From Deltaproteobacteria bacterium (GTDB lineage: Bacteria > Desulfobacterota > Desulfobacteria > Desulfobacterales > JAFDFH01), in contig JAFDFH010000127.1 in the NCBI GenBank assembly GCA_019309945.1, positions 1-8,893 on the forward strand: DNA of 8,893 nt, given 5' to 3'. Every line of letters begins with the position of its first letter. The stretch's first letter is position 1. Position numbers and translations under genes: made by a program. Positions 1 to 5,005 of this stretch are shown piece by piece. Under the pieces are notes generated by a model. It saw nothing but the letters and a program-made list of their open reading frames with translations. It was not told where the DNA came from and did not search any database.

Positions 1-19
1 TTCAGTCCGGGGACGAGAA

Positions 20-57
20 TGGAACCTTGAACCTCTGAACCTCTGAACCCGTGAACG
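20..57 (-). repeat. Solo end of a GGTTCA-word terminal repeat
   Basis: Read on the minus strand, this stretch starts CGTTCACGGGTTCAG and continues as near-tandem copies of GGTTCAGA. It closely matches the stretch at 2766-2806 (CGTTCACAGGTTCAG), and its outer tip CGTTCAC also ends the inverted repeats at 5873-5920 and 6063-6113. The partner end and any cargo would lie upstream of the window. It stops within about two bases of where homology to the miniature element at 60-145 begins, so one element probably inserted into or replaced part of the other. Confidence 0.5.
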
Positions 58-59
58 CT

Positions 60-145
60 TAAACGGCTTCAAACAGTTGCCCGCTTTGAAAAAAATTACC
101 GGATGACTCCGCTGTAGGTTTAACCATAAGTTTTTGAGAAGTTAC
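60..145 (+). mobile_element. Truncated right end of a GTAACTTCTCA miniature element
   Basis: These 86 bases are nearly identical to 3856-3942, the right end of the intact 271-bp element, with only a few substitutions or indels. The terminal GAGAAGTTAC is at 136-145. The left half is missing: homology stops at about 60, directly next to the GGTTCA-word repeat. No target duplication can be scored because the left end is absent. It ends 35 bases upstream of the HIT-family start codon, so it may contribute to that gene's upstream region. Confidence 0.8.
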
Positions 146-180
146 TTCAATTTTGATAATAAAAAAGAGAACGTGATTTT

Positions 181-519
181 ATGAAAAACGACTGTATTTT
201 TTGCCGGATCGCAAATGGAGAAGTTCCTAAGAAATTTTTATATGAGGATGAAAATATCGTGGTATTCAGGGATATTAATCCATGTGCGCCGGTTCACCTG
301 CTCATTGTACCGAAAAGACATATCCGGAGTATTAATGATATTACCGCAAGCGACAAAGAAATTATATCCGAAATGTTCATAATAGGAAAGGACATGGCCA
401 AAAAGGCGTTGGTTGACAGATCCGGGTATAAGCTTTTATTTAACGTGGAAAAGGGCGGGGGGCAGGAAATTTTCCATCTGCACCTGCACCTTATCGGAGG
501 ATGGCAGAAAAAATCTTGA
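181..519 (+). CDS. HIT family (histidine triad, HINT-type) nucleotide-binding hydrolase
   Basis: This 112-residue protein has the usual length and layout of bacterial HINT proteins, which hydrolyse nucleoside phosphoramidates and related adenosine compounds in the cytosol. The N-terminus has the CIFCRI zinc-type pair (Cys5, Cys8), followed by the core strand VHLLIVPKRHI (residues 38-48). The catalytic triad is at the C-terminus in FHLHLHLIGG (His99, His101, His103), preceded by GGGQEI. All key residues are present, so it should be active. The ATG at 181 gives the canonical MKNDCIFC start; the upstream AAGAG is a weak ribosome site about ten bases away. The gene stands alone between two copies of the GTAACT miniature element (60-145 and 549-622). 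Family identity is very secure; the physiological substrate is unknown. Confidence 0.95.
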   Translation: MKNDCIFCRIANGEVPKKFLYEDENIVVFRDINPCAPVHLLIVPKRHIRSINDITASDKEIISEMFIIGKDMAKKALVDRSGYKLLFNVEKGGGQEIFHLHLHLIGGWQKKS

Positions 520-548
520 ACAATTATAATGTGTTGTTTTGAAGGCGA

Positions 549-622
549 GCAACTTCTCAATATGTTCCGGGAGGCCCGCTGCGCCATCCGGTATGTTTAA
601 CCATAAGTTTTTGAGAAGTTAC
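549..622 (+). mobile_element. 74-bp GTAACTTCTCA miniature element, internal-deletion form
   Basis: The left part (549-592) matches the left end of the 271-bp element at 3672 (ACTTCTCAATATGTTCCG, then CCCGCTGCGCCATCCGGTA). The right part (about 593-622) matches its right end (GTTTAACCATAAG, then GAGAAGTTAC). The middle, about 200 bp, is missing, and the join falls at a GGTA present on both sides in the long copy. The flanks are GAAGGCGA (541-548) and GAAGGCAA (623-630), a 7/8-matching 8-bp target duplication. The left tip is GCAAC rather than GTAAC, a single change. It has no coding capacity. Confidence 0.85.
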
Positions 623-630
623 GAAGGCAA
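623..630 (+). promoter_or_regulatory. Ribosome-binding region of the DUF3786 gene, in a target-site duplication
   Basis: GAAGGCAA directly precedes the ATG at 631. GAAGG is the only Shine-Dalgarno-like sequence, with a short three-base gap to the start codon. The same octamer, one base different, lies at 541-548 on the other side of the 74-bp element. The insertion therefore split the gene from its former leader while keeping a copy of the translation signal. Confidence 0.5.
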
Positions 631-1269
631 ATGTTAACGATTAAATCACCTGTATTTGAAAAAACTTACCAGGAATATTTAAGCCGGATCAGTGTTGTCG
701 ATTTTAAAACAATCGCTGAAAAATTAGGAGGCCGGGTCGATGCAAACGGGATCGTTATCCCTTTTTTCGGCAAATCCTACCGAATTTCTTCCCAGGGAAT
801 TATGGATTTTCACGGGAACCGGCCGATACATGCCATCAATGTTGTACTGAGTAAATACATTCTTTTATGTCCCCAGGAAAATCCAGGGGGGAGCGACTGG
901 GTATCTTACAGGGATTTCAAGGATGCGGCCCCTTTTGCGGGTGCCTTTGCGAATCAAACGGAAAAAGCAATTGCCGGAAATTTTTCAGGTAACCTTGATA
1001 AACTTGTAAAAGCGTGCGAACAAATGGGCAGTCGCCCGCCCAATATGGATCTTTCCTATGATCTTGCAAGGGTATTTGATGCATTACCGAGAATTCCGGT
1101 TTTATTTCTTTTCAATGATGCGGATGATGAATTTCCCGCCCAGTGCTCCATCCTTTTCAAAAAATTTGCCGAAAAATATCTGGATATGGAGTGCCTGGCG
1201 ATCGTGGGTTGGCTCCTTTCGGATTATTTAAAACAGGCCGGTGGCGGCTCAAATCCCACCCTCATGTAA
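631..1269 (+). CDS. DUF3786 domain-containing protein
   Basis: This 212-residue protein matches the DUF3786 family pattern, which is common in Desulfobacterota and other anaerobes and whose function is not established. Recognisable blocks are VFEKTYQEYL near the N-terminus (8-17), IPFFGKSY (43-50), WVSYRDFKDAAPF (90-102), and the long block from LPRIPVLFLFNDADDEFPA (152-170) to ECLAIVGWLLSDYLK (187-201). No signal peptide or membrane segment is visible, so it is probably cytosolic. The ATG at 631 lies right after the GAAGGCAA target duplication. The stop codon ends one base before a 146-bp foldback element, so the last residues (GGGSNPTLM) may have been altered by that insertion. The domain assignment is confident; no function can be claimed. 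Confidence 0.88.
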   Translation: MLTIKSPVFEKTYQEYLSRISVVDFKTIAEKLGGRVDANGIVIPFFGKSYRISSQGIMDFHGNRPIHAINVVLSKYILLCPQENPGGSDWVSYRDFKDAAPFAGAFANQTEKAIAGNFSGNLDKLVKACEQMGSRPPNMDLSYDLARVFDALPRIPVLFLFNDADDEFPAQCSILFKKFAEKYLDMECLAIVGWLLSDYLKQAGGGSNPTLM

Positions 1270-1415
1270 TTGAGACCCTTGAAAAACGCTCCCTTTTGCC
1301 CAATTCCAGCGTCAGGCTCAAATTTTAGTCCTCAAAATACTCAATGTATTCCTGTGGTTAAAATTTTCGCCTTCCTTGGCCTTGAACAAAATGGAACATT
1401 TTTCAAAGGTCTCAA
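1270..1415. mobile_element. 146-bp foldback (MITE-like) element with TTGAGACC ends
   Basis: The element opens with TTGAGACCCTTGAAAAA (1270-1286) and closes with the inverted TTTTTCAAAGGTCTCAA (1399-1415), a 16/17 match. The inverted symmetry continues inward with AAATTTTAGTCC opposite TGGTTAAAATTT and a central AATAC/GTATT, so the whole unit can fold into one long imperfect hairpin. No convincing target duplication is visible. It starts on the base after the DUF3786 stop codon, has no coding potential, and its ends are unlike those of the GTAACT elements. Confidence 0.65.
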
Positions 1416-1430
1416 ATGGCGGCTAAAACG

Positions 1431-1517
1431 TTAAAACTTTATCTGCATCCTTGGCCCGTTCATTGTGTTGTAAATGGTTTCGCCCTCATCTGTTGCGATA
1501 ATGAACAAAATGTTCAT
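1431..1517 (-). pseudogene. 5' remnant of a DsrE-like gene
   Basis: Read on the minus strand, a good ribosome site (AGGAG at 1528-1524, six bases before the start) leads to ATG at 1517 and 28 codons. The opening MNILFIIATDEGETIYNTMN resembles the start of DsrE/DsrF-like small sulfur-relay proteins, which typically begin MKxLFIIATDDPETxxNAL and run to about 110-120 residues. Similarity is lost after about residue 20 and a TAA follows at 1433-1431. The break lies just upstream of the foldback element at 1270-1415, which fits deletion of the 3' part at that element. The alternative is a small unrelated ORF; the family call rests on one short motif. Confidence 0.45.
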
Positions 1518-1610
1518 GTAACACTCCTGGTTTAAGAAACTGGATCATCTCTCGATTAGTTGCAGTTAATTAAGGCAAAATAAGCGGGTTATCTCCAATT
1601 GAGCAGGTGT

Positions 1611-1645
1611 GGTCCCAGAGGGTACAAGGGGTCGAGGATTCAAGG
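1611..1645 (+). repeat. Left inverted repeat flanking four-helix-bundle pseudogene
   Basis: The sequence starts GGTCCCAG and ends AGGGGTCGAGGATTCAAGG (1627-1645). It is the inverted counterpart of 1935-1967: the outer eight bases match exactly, the inner nineteen match with one mismatch, and the middle differs. The pair brackets the broken gene at 1681-1948. Confidence 0.75.
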
Positions 1646-1654
1646 ATTCGAGTG

Positions 1655-1676
1655 ATCCGCCACAGAACAGGCGGAT
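1655..1676 (+). promoter_or_regulatory. Hairpin over the translation start of the four-helix-bundle gene
   Basis: ATCCGCC (1655-1661) and GGCGGAT (1670-1676) form a perfect 7-bp stem with an 8-base loop. The 3' arm ends four bases before the ATG at 1681 and contains the only purine-rich, SD-like stretch (AGGCGGAT). Folding in the mRNA would occlude initiation, so the intact gene may have been translated only weakly. Confidence 0.4.
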
Positions 1677-1680
1677 AAAA

Positions 1681-1948
1681 ATGCTAAAGAATTACAAAGA
1701 GTTGAAAGTCTGGCAAAAGTCATACGAACTCTGTTTAGAGATATATAGAATAACAGCAAAATTCCCAAAAGATGCTTTACATATCTTATGGTTCTGTTTG
1801 TGAACTGGAAACGCAGATATTATTAGCAGGGGATTTAGATTTAATTGAAAAAAGTGAATTGGGTACACTAAAAAAAGACCTAGCAGAAAGCGAAAGAATG
1901 CTAAAGGCACTGATAAAGTCTTTAGAAAACAAACCCTTGAATCCTTGA
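1681..1948 (+). pseudogene. Broken four-helix-bundle protein gene (S23/IVP type)
   Basis: The N-terminal part, MLKNYKELKVWQKSYELCL then EIYRITAKFPKDA, is the characteristic first helix of the S23 ribosomal-protein-like (23S intervening sequence) four-helix-bundle family. The C-terminal helices follow in the next frame from 1778: YISYGSVCELETQILLAG and onward to ALIKSLENKPLNP, with stop TGA at 1946-1948. The central portion expected between FPKDA and YISYGS (about 35-40 residues, normally carrying a SIPSNIAEG-like motif) is absent and the frame shifts. This is therefore an out-of-frame internal deletion of a gene normally around 115-120 codons. The unshifted frame reads HILWFCL and stops at 1801-1803. 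Matched inverted repeats surround it (1611-1645 and 1935-1967), the right one overlapping the last codons. The cellular role of free-standing members of this family is not settled. Confidence 0.85.
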
Positions 1949-1967
1949 CCCCTGGAATCCTGGGACC
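1935..1967 (-). repeat. Right inverted repeat flanking four-helix-bundle pseudogene
   Basis: CCTTGAATCCTTGACCCCT (1935-1953) followed by GGAATCCTGGGACC is the inverted partner of 1611-1645. It overlaps the final four codons and the stop of the pseudogene, so the protein C-terminus was encoded by the terminal repeat. Confidence 0.75.
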
Positions 1968-2002
1968 CTCTTCGCCAACTAAATTGGAGAAGATCCAAGA
2001 AA

Positions 2003-2752
2003 CTACACCCTGTTGATTATGGCCGCCATATAGCCGGCCCCGAACCCGTTATCGATGTTTACTACGGCCACATTCGAACTGCAACTGTTCAACATGGCAA
2101 AAAGGGCCGTCAGGCCGCCCAGACTGACACCGTATCCGATACTGGTTGGAACTGCGATTACCGGGCGGCTCACCATACCCGCAACCACGCTGGGAAGCGC
2201 CCCTTCCATACCCGCAACCACAATAAGAACGGATGCCTGATCCAGCAACTTTTTATAATTGAATAGTCTGTGAATTCCTGACACACCGACATCGAAAACT
2301 GATTTTACGTCGTTTCCCATTGCTTTGGCCGTGAGATAGGCTTCTTTTGCAACCGGTATGTCTGATGTGCCGGCCGAAATGATGAGGATGAGTCCCTTGC
2401 CCTGATTCGGAATCTCAGTTTTTTGCCAGACGATCATTCTGGCGTCATTATGATAAACAGCATCCGGAAAACGAAAAACGACTTTATCCGCTTTCGTCTG
2501 GTCGATACGCGTAACCAGGACGACATTTTCCTGGGGCAGCATTTTTTCCATGATACCGACAATCTGATCGGCGGTCTTGCCCTCGCCGAAGATGACTTCG
2601 GGAAATCCCTTGCGAAGGGATCGGTGATGATCTATATGTGCGTATTCAATATCTTCGAATGAAATCCGCTGGAGGGTTTTGGCGGCATCTTCAACAGATA
2701 TTCTACTCGAAGCAAGGTCCTGAAGAATATGCTTCAACGATTGAATGTCCAT
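2003..2752 (-). CDS. larB: LarB, NaAD carboxylase/hydrolase of nickel-pincer cofactor synthesis
   Basis: This 249-residue protein belongs to the LarB family, related to PurE/AIR carboxylase. LarB carboxylates the pyridinium ring of nicotinic acid adenine dinucleotide and cleaves its phosphoanhydride, giving the biscarboxylated mononucleotide that LarE and LarC convert into the nickel-pincer cofactor of lactate racemase and related enzymes. The N-terminal LarB region carries DHHRSLRKGFPEVIFGEGKT (41-60). The C-terminal AIR-carboxylase-like domain shows SAGTSD (126-131), DVGVSGIHRL (154-163), GMEGALPSVVAG (181-192), PTSIGYG (202-208) and NIDNGFGAGY (232-241). Length and motifs are complete. The start at 2752 gives a normal N-terminus, but no clear Shine-Dalgarno site precedes it: the upstream sequence is an A/T run, then the repeat at 2766-2806. 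No larC, larE or larA is in the window, so this is an isolated pathway gene here. Confidence 0.94.
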   Translation of the reverse strand: MDIQSLKHILQDLASSRISVEDAAKTLQRISFEDIEYAHIDHHRSLRKGFPEVIFGEGKTADQIVGIMEKMLPQENVVLVTRIDQTKADKVVFRFPDAVYHNDARMIVWQKTEIPNQGKGLILIISAGTSDIPVAKEAYLTAKAMGNDVKSVFDVGVSGIHRLFNYKKLLDQASVLIVVAGMEGALPSVVAGMVSRPVIAVPTSIGYGVSLGGLTALFAMLNSCSSNVAVVNIDNGFGAGYMAAIINRV

Positions 2753-2765
2753 GGTAAAAAATATT

Positions 2766-2806
2766 TGTAACCGTTCACAGGTTCAGGGTTCAACGTTCAG
2801 GGTTAA
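2766..2806 (+). repeat. Solo GTTCA-word terminal repeat between larB and kdsB
   Basis: The stretch begins TTGTAACCGTTCACAGG and continues with irregular copies of GTTCAGGGTT. The tip TGTAACCGTTCAC recurs at 5873-5885 and, inverted with one change, at 6101-6113. The GGTTCA words recur on the minus strand at 20-57. No partner end or cargo is seen nearby. It starts only 13 bases from the larB start codon and may have replaced that gene's original leader. Confidence 0.6.
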
Positions 2807-2937
2807 GGACAAAGAAGGCCTTGAAGACCCGAAGTCTTCGTTAAAAATGTTCATTAGTTTTCGCTCAGGCACCAAAATAGATAAACCAAAACCTAGTGCC
2901 AGGTCAATGAATTCTTGATGGGGAAGGAAAAAAGGAA

Positions 2938-3675
2938 ATGGAGATCATCGTCATTATCCCTTCGAGATACGGTTCGACGCGATTTGAAGGTAAGCCTCTT
3001 GCACCTATTGCAGGCAAACCCATGATACAGATGGTCTATGAAAGGGCAAAACTGGCCGAAAGTGTAACCGCGGCCGTTATCGCCACGGATGATCAGCGTA
3101 TTTTCGATGCGGTCGAAGCCTTTGGCGCCAGGGCCATAATGACCTCACCCGAAAACAGAACCGGTACGGACAGGGTCGCGGAAGCAGCTGCAAACTTGGG
3201 TCTCGATTTTGATGATATTGTTGTCAATGTCCAGGGGGACCAGCCGCTTTTGAATCCACGATGTCTGGATGAGCTGGTGAAACCTTTTTTTTCGGACCCG
3301 GCTATTGGGATGAGCACACTTGCTTTCAGGATTGTAAGAGAAGATGAAGTAACGAATCCAAAGGATGTTAAGGTCACCTTTGACGATAGAGGCTTTGCCC
3401 TTTATTTTTCCCGATCACCCATACCCTATGGCCGTGATTCTGATCTGTCTTTTGACATATATAAACATCTGGGTATATATGCCTACACAAGAGGTTTTTT
3501 GGAGATATTCAAAAAACTTCCTGAGGGCAAGCTTGAGGTTATTGAAAAACTGGAGCAGCTCAGAGCGCTTGAGTACGGTTATCGAATCAAGGTAATCGTT
3601 ACGCAATATGATTCCCCTGAGGTCGATCTGCCAGAGGATCTACCAAGAATAGAGCAAATTCTCCTACAAGGGTAA
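2938..3675 (+). CDS. kdsB: 3-deoxy-manno-octulosonate cytidylyltransferase (CMP-Kdo synthetase)
   Basis: KdsB activates Kdo with CTP to give CMP-Kdo, the donor for the inner core of lipopolysaccharide; it marks a Gram-negative host. The 245-residue protein has every family hallmark: the nucleotide-binding loop PSRYGSTRFEGKPL (8-21), ENRTGTDRVAEA (72-83), NVQGDQP (97-103, metal and substrate binding), FSRSPIPY (157-164), KHLGIYAY (176-183) and EKLEQLRALEYG (203-214). The ATG at 2938 is preceded by AAGGA at a suitable distance. The stop codon TAA (3673-3675) lies inside the terminal repeat of the 271-bp element at 3672-3942. Reading across the duplicated target without the element gives CTA CAA GGC TCA TAG, so the ancestral protein probably ended QGS rather than QG. 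Only one residue is lost and the enzyme should be intact. Confidence 0.97.
   Translation: MEIIVIIPSRYGSTRFEGKPLAPIAGKPMIQMVYERAKLAESVTAAVIATDDQRIFDAVEAFGARAIMTSPENRTGTDRVAEAAANLGLDFDDIVVNVQGDQPLLNPRCLDELVKPFFSDPAIGMSTLAFRIVREDEVTNPKDVKVTFDDRGFALYFSRSPIPYGRDSDLSFDIYKHLGIYAYTRGFLEIFKKLPEGKLEVIEKLEQLRALEYGYRIKVIVTQYDSPEVDLPEDLPRIEQILLQG
3664..3671 (+). repeat. Left 8-bp target-site duplication (CTACAAGG)
   Basis: CTACAAGG lies immediately before the GTAACTTCTCAA tip of the 271-bp element and is repeated exactly at 3943-3950. Here it encodes the last codons of kdsB (CTA CAA GG-). Confidence 0.9.
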
Positions 3676-3942
3676 CTTCTCAATATGTTCCGTAAAGCCC
3701 GCTGCGCCATCCGGTAATTTTTTTCAATACGGCCAAAACTTGCCGTTAAGGGCGCCTAACAGTGCCCCGCGCACGGGATCTAAAATGAGTGTGTTGCTTA
3801 GCACAAACAGGCTGCAATCAACAATTTATGCTATTCGGATCACTGTAAGCCGCCCTAAACGGCTTCAAACAGTTGCCCGCTTTAAAAAAAAATACCGGAT
3901 GACTCCGCTGGTAGGTTTAACCATAAGTTTTTGAGAAGTTAC
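3672..3942 (+). mobile_element. 271-bp GTAACTTCTCAA foldback element (non-autonomous, IS66-like ends)
   Basis: The unit starts GTAACTTCTCAA and ends TTGAGAAGTTAC, a perfect 12-bp terminal inverted repeat. Inverted similarity extends about 100 bases inward from both ends: CATCCGGTA plus a T-run, then GCCGTTAAGGGCGCCTAACAG on the left opposite GCCGTTTAGGGCGGCTTACAG from the right. The unique centre is about 75 bases. The flanks are an exact 8-bp duplication, CTACAAGG. It contains no credible gene; the two arms are too palindromic and the one open frame (3740-3934) resembles nothing. The GTAA tip and 8-bp duplication fit the IS66 family, but no transposase is present to confirm this. A right-end copy is at 60-145 and an internally deleted one at 549-622. 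Confidence 0.9.
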
Positions 3943-3950
3943 CTACAAGG
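3943..3950 (+). repeat. Right 8-bp target-site duplication (CTACAAGG)
   Basis: Exact copy of 3664-3671. The following CTCATAG (3951-3957) holds the former end of kdsB: joined to the duplicated target it reads GGC TCA TAG, a serine codon and stop. Confidence 0.9.
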
Positions 3951-4009
3951 CTCATAGCCTTCCGTAGTTATTTAAACATAAAAAACATATTCCTCTGGGT
4001 CAGGATTCT

Positions 4010-4240
4010 TTATTCTAATATTTCGAGAATCGTATGTTTTTTTAACTTGGCGGACGCAGCACCCAATATCGTCCGTATGGATCGAGCCGTACGACCCTGT
4101 TTCCCGATAACCTTCCCGATATCCTCCTTGGCCACTTTCAGTTCTAATACCGTGATCCGGTCACCCACTATTTCTGCAACCTCTACCTGTTCCGGATTGT
4201 CCACCAATGCCTGCGCAATGCATTTAACCAGATCTTTCAT
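4010..4240 (-). CDS. khpA: KhpA, KH-domain RNA-binding protein
   Basis: KhpA (YlqC family) is a small single-KH-domain protein that in other bacteria pairs with KhpB/Jag to bind RNA. The domain is complete: the N-terminal helix MKDLVKCIAQALVDNP, strand EVAEIVGDRITVLELKV, the RNA-binding loop GKQG within IGKVIGKQGRTARSIRTIL (41-59), and the terminal strand ILEILE. I chose the ATG at 4240, giving 76 residues, because it is preceded by AAGGAG (4255-4250) nine bases upstream and matches the usual KhpA start. An in-frame TTG at 4261 would add seven residues but lacks a site. The gene follows the PEBP-like gene by 24 bases and is probably cotranscribed with it. The common rpsP-khpA-rimM context is absent here. 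Confidence 0.92.
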   Translation of the reverse strand: MKDLVKCIAQALVDNPEQVEVAEIVGDRITVLELKVAKEDIGKVIGKQGRTARSIRTILGAASAKLKKHTILEILE

Positions 4241-4264
4241 AAGCTCCGTCTCCTTGCTCAAAAA

Positions 4265-4732
4265 TTATTTACGCTGATACAATCCGACCAACTCTGCCTG
4301 GGAAAGCACATGTCCTTCCATCGCTTTTTCTAATTTTTCTTTCAATGGGAAACCTATGTCCGGGAGCACAATATCCAGCGCGTAAAGCTTATAAAAATAG
4401 CGGTGTTTGCCGATCGGCGGACAGGGTCCGCCGTAGCCGGTTTTCTTCCAATCATTCAAGCCTTCCAGAGTTCCTTCAGGAAGCTCATTCGAAAGGATGC
4501 CTTCGGCCAAGGAATCCGCCGTTGAGGGGATGTTGTAGAGAACCCAATGTACCCATGTCATTCTTGGAGCAGCCGGGTCAGGTGCGTCAGGATCATCCAC
4601 AATCAACGCAAAACTCTTTGTTTCTTCCGGGGCATCCGTCCATTTTAATGCAGGGGATATGTCCTCACCATCGCATGTGTATTTCTTAGGGATTGCTCCC
4701 TGGTTTACAAAGTTTTGTGATGTCAATTTCAT
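4265..4732 (-). CDS. YbhB/YbcL-family PEBP-like protein
   Basis: This 155-residue protein belongs to the bacterial phosphatidylethanolamine-binding (Raf kinase inhibitor-like) family. Its ligand-pocket motifs are all present: the N-terminal IPKKYTCDGEDISPALKW (14-31), DDPDAPDP (46-53), WVHWVLYNIP (60-69), GYGGPCPP (99-106) and GKHRYFYKLYALD (108-120). There is no signal peptide, so it is probably cytosolic. The ligand and role of bacterial members are poorly defined. The ATG at 4732 is preferred because it gives the standard MKLTSQNF start; a GTG at 4744 would overlap the AGGAAG ribosome site. It is the first gene of a likely two-gene unit with khpA. Confidence 0.93.
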   Translation of the reverse strand: MKLTSQNFVNQGAIPKKYTCDGEDISPALKWTDAPEETKSFALIVDDPDAPDPAAPRMTWVHWVLYNIPSTADSLAEGILSNELPEGTLEGLNDWKKTGYGGPCPPIGKHRYFYKLYALDIVLPDIGFPLKEKLEKAMEGHVLSQAELVGLYQRK

Positions 4733-4752
4733 AGTCCGGCTCACTTCCTATT

Positions 4753-4951
4753 GTGCGTTTGTAAAAATCATTATTGACGGTTTCGTAAAAAGTCCAATTT
4801 CTGCGTTGTGCTGCATTTCGCAATCATTCAACGTACGATAAGTACACCTCATGATTACAAAATTTGCACGCCTTAAATTTGAACTTTTTACAAAACCGTC
4901 TAAATCGGACTTTTTACGACGCCATTAGGGTTACTTTTTACGAATTCATCA
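4753..4951. mobile_element. Foldback repeat with stacked GTAAAAAGT ends
   Basis: The core is a 125-bp inverted-repeat unit: GACGGTTTCGTAAAAAGTCC begins at 4776, and its inverted partner with two mismatches (GACGGTTTTGTAAAAAGTTC on the minus strand) ends at 4900. Further copies lie outside it: GCGTTTGTAAAAATCA (4754-4769) on the left, GGACTTTTTACGACGCCATTA (4907-4927) and a similar TTACTTTTTACGA block (4931-4951) on the right. The unit therefore has multiple nested ends. No target duplication is clear and nothing is coded. It lies upstream of the PEBP-like gene and occupies its leader. Confidence 0.6.
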
Positions 4952-4957
4952 TTATTG

Positions 4958-4991
4958 AAAATAAAACAAATGGTGCAAAAATAAAACAAAT
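4958..4991 (+). repeat. Two 14-bp direct repeats AAAATAAAACAAAT
   Basis: AAAATAAAACAAAT occurs at 4958-4971 and again at 4978-4991, a 20-bp period, just before the 92-bp palindromic element. The spacing of about two helical turns would suit a binding site, but the sequence is simple A-rich DNA and no regulator can be named. Confidence 0.4.
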
Positions 4992-5005
4992 TTTTTTCAT
5001 AATTC

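Noticed and set aside
20..57. Tandem GGTTCAGA words as a possible CRISPR array
   Set aside because: Words are 6-8 bases, directly adjacent and without unique spacers.
1609..1680. GTG at 1609 as the start of the four-helix-bundle gene
   Set aside because: It would translate the inverted repeat and hairpin; the family's normal N-terminus begins at the ATG at 1681.
2823..2839. Small hairpin GAAGAC/GTCTTC between larB and kdsB
   Set aside because: Only a 6-bp stem, no T-run on either strand at the proper distance, and no gene ends there; not reported as a terminator.
3740..3934. 64-residue open frame inside the 271-bp element
   Set aside because: It runs across the palindromic arm, has no ribosome site and resembles no protein; a by-product of the repeat.
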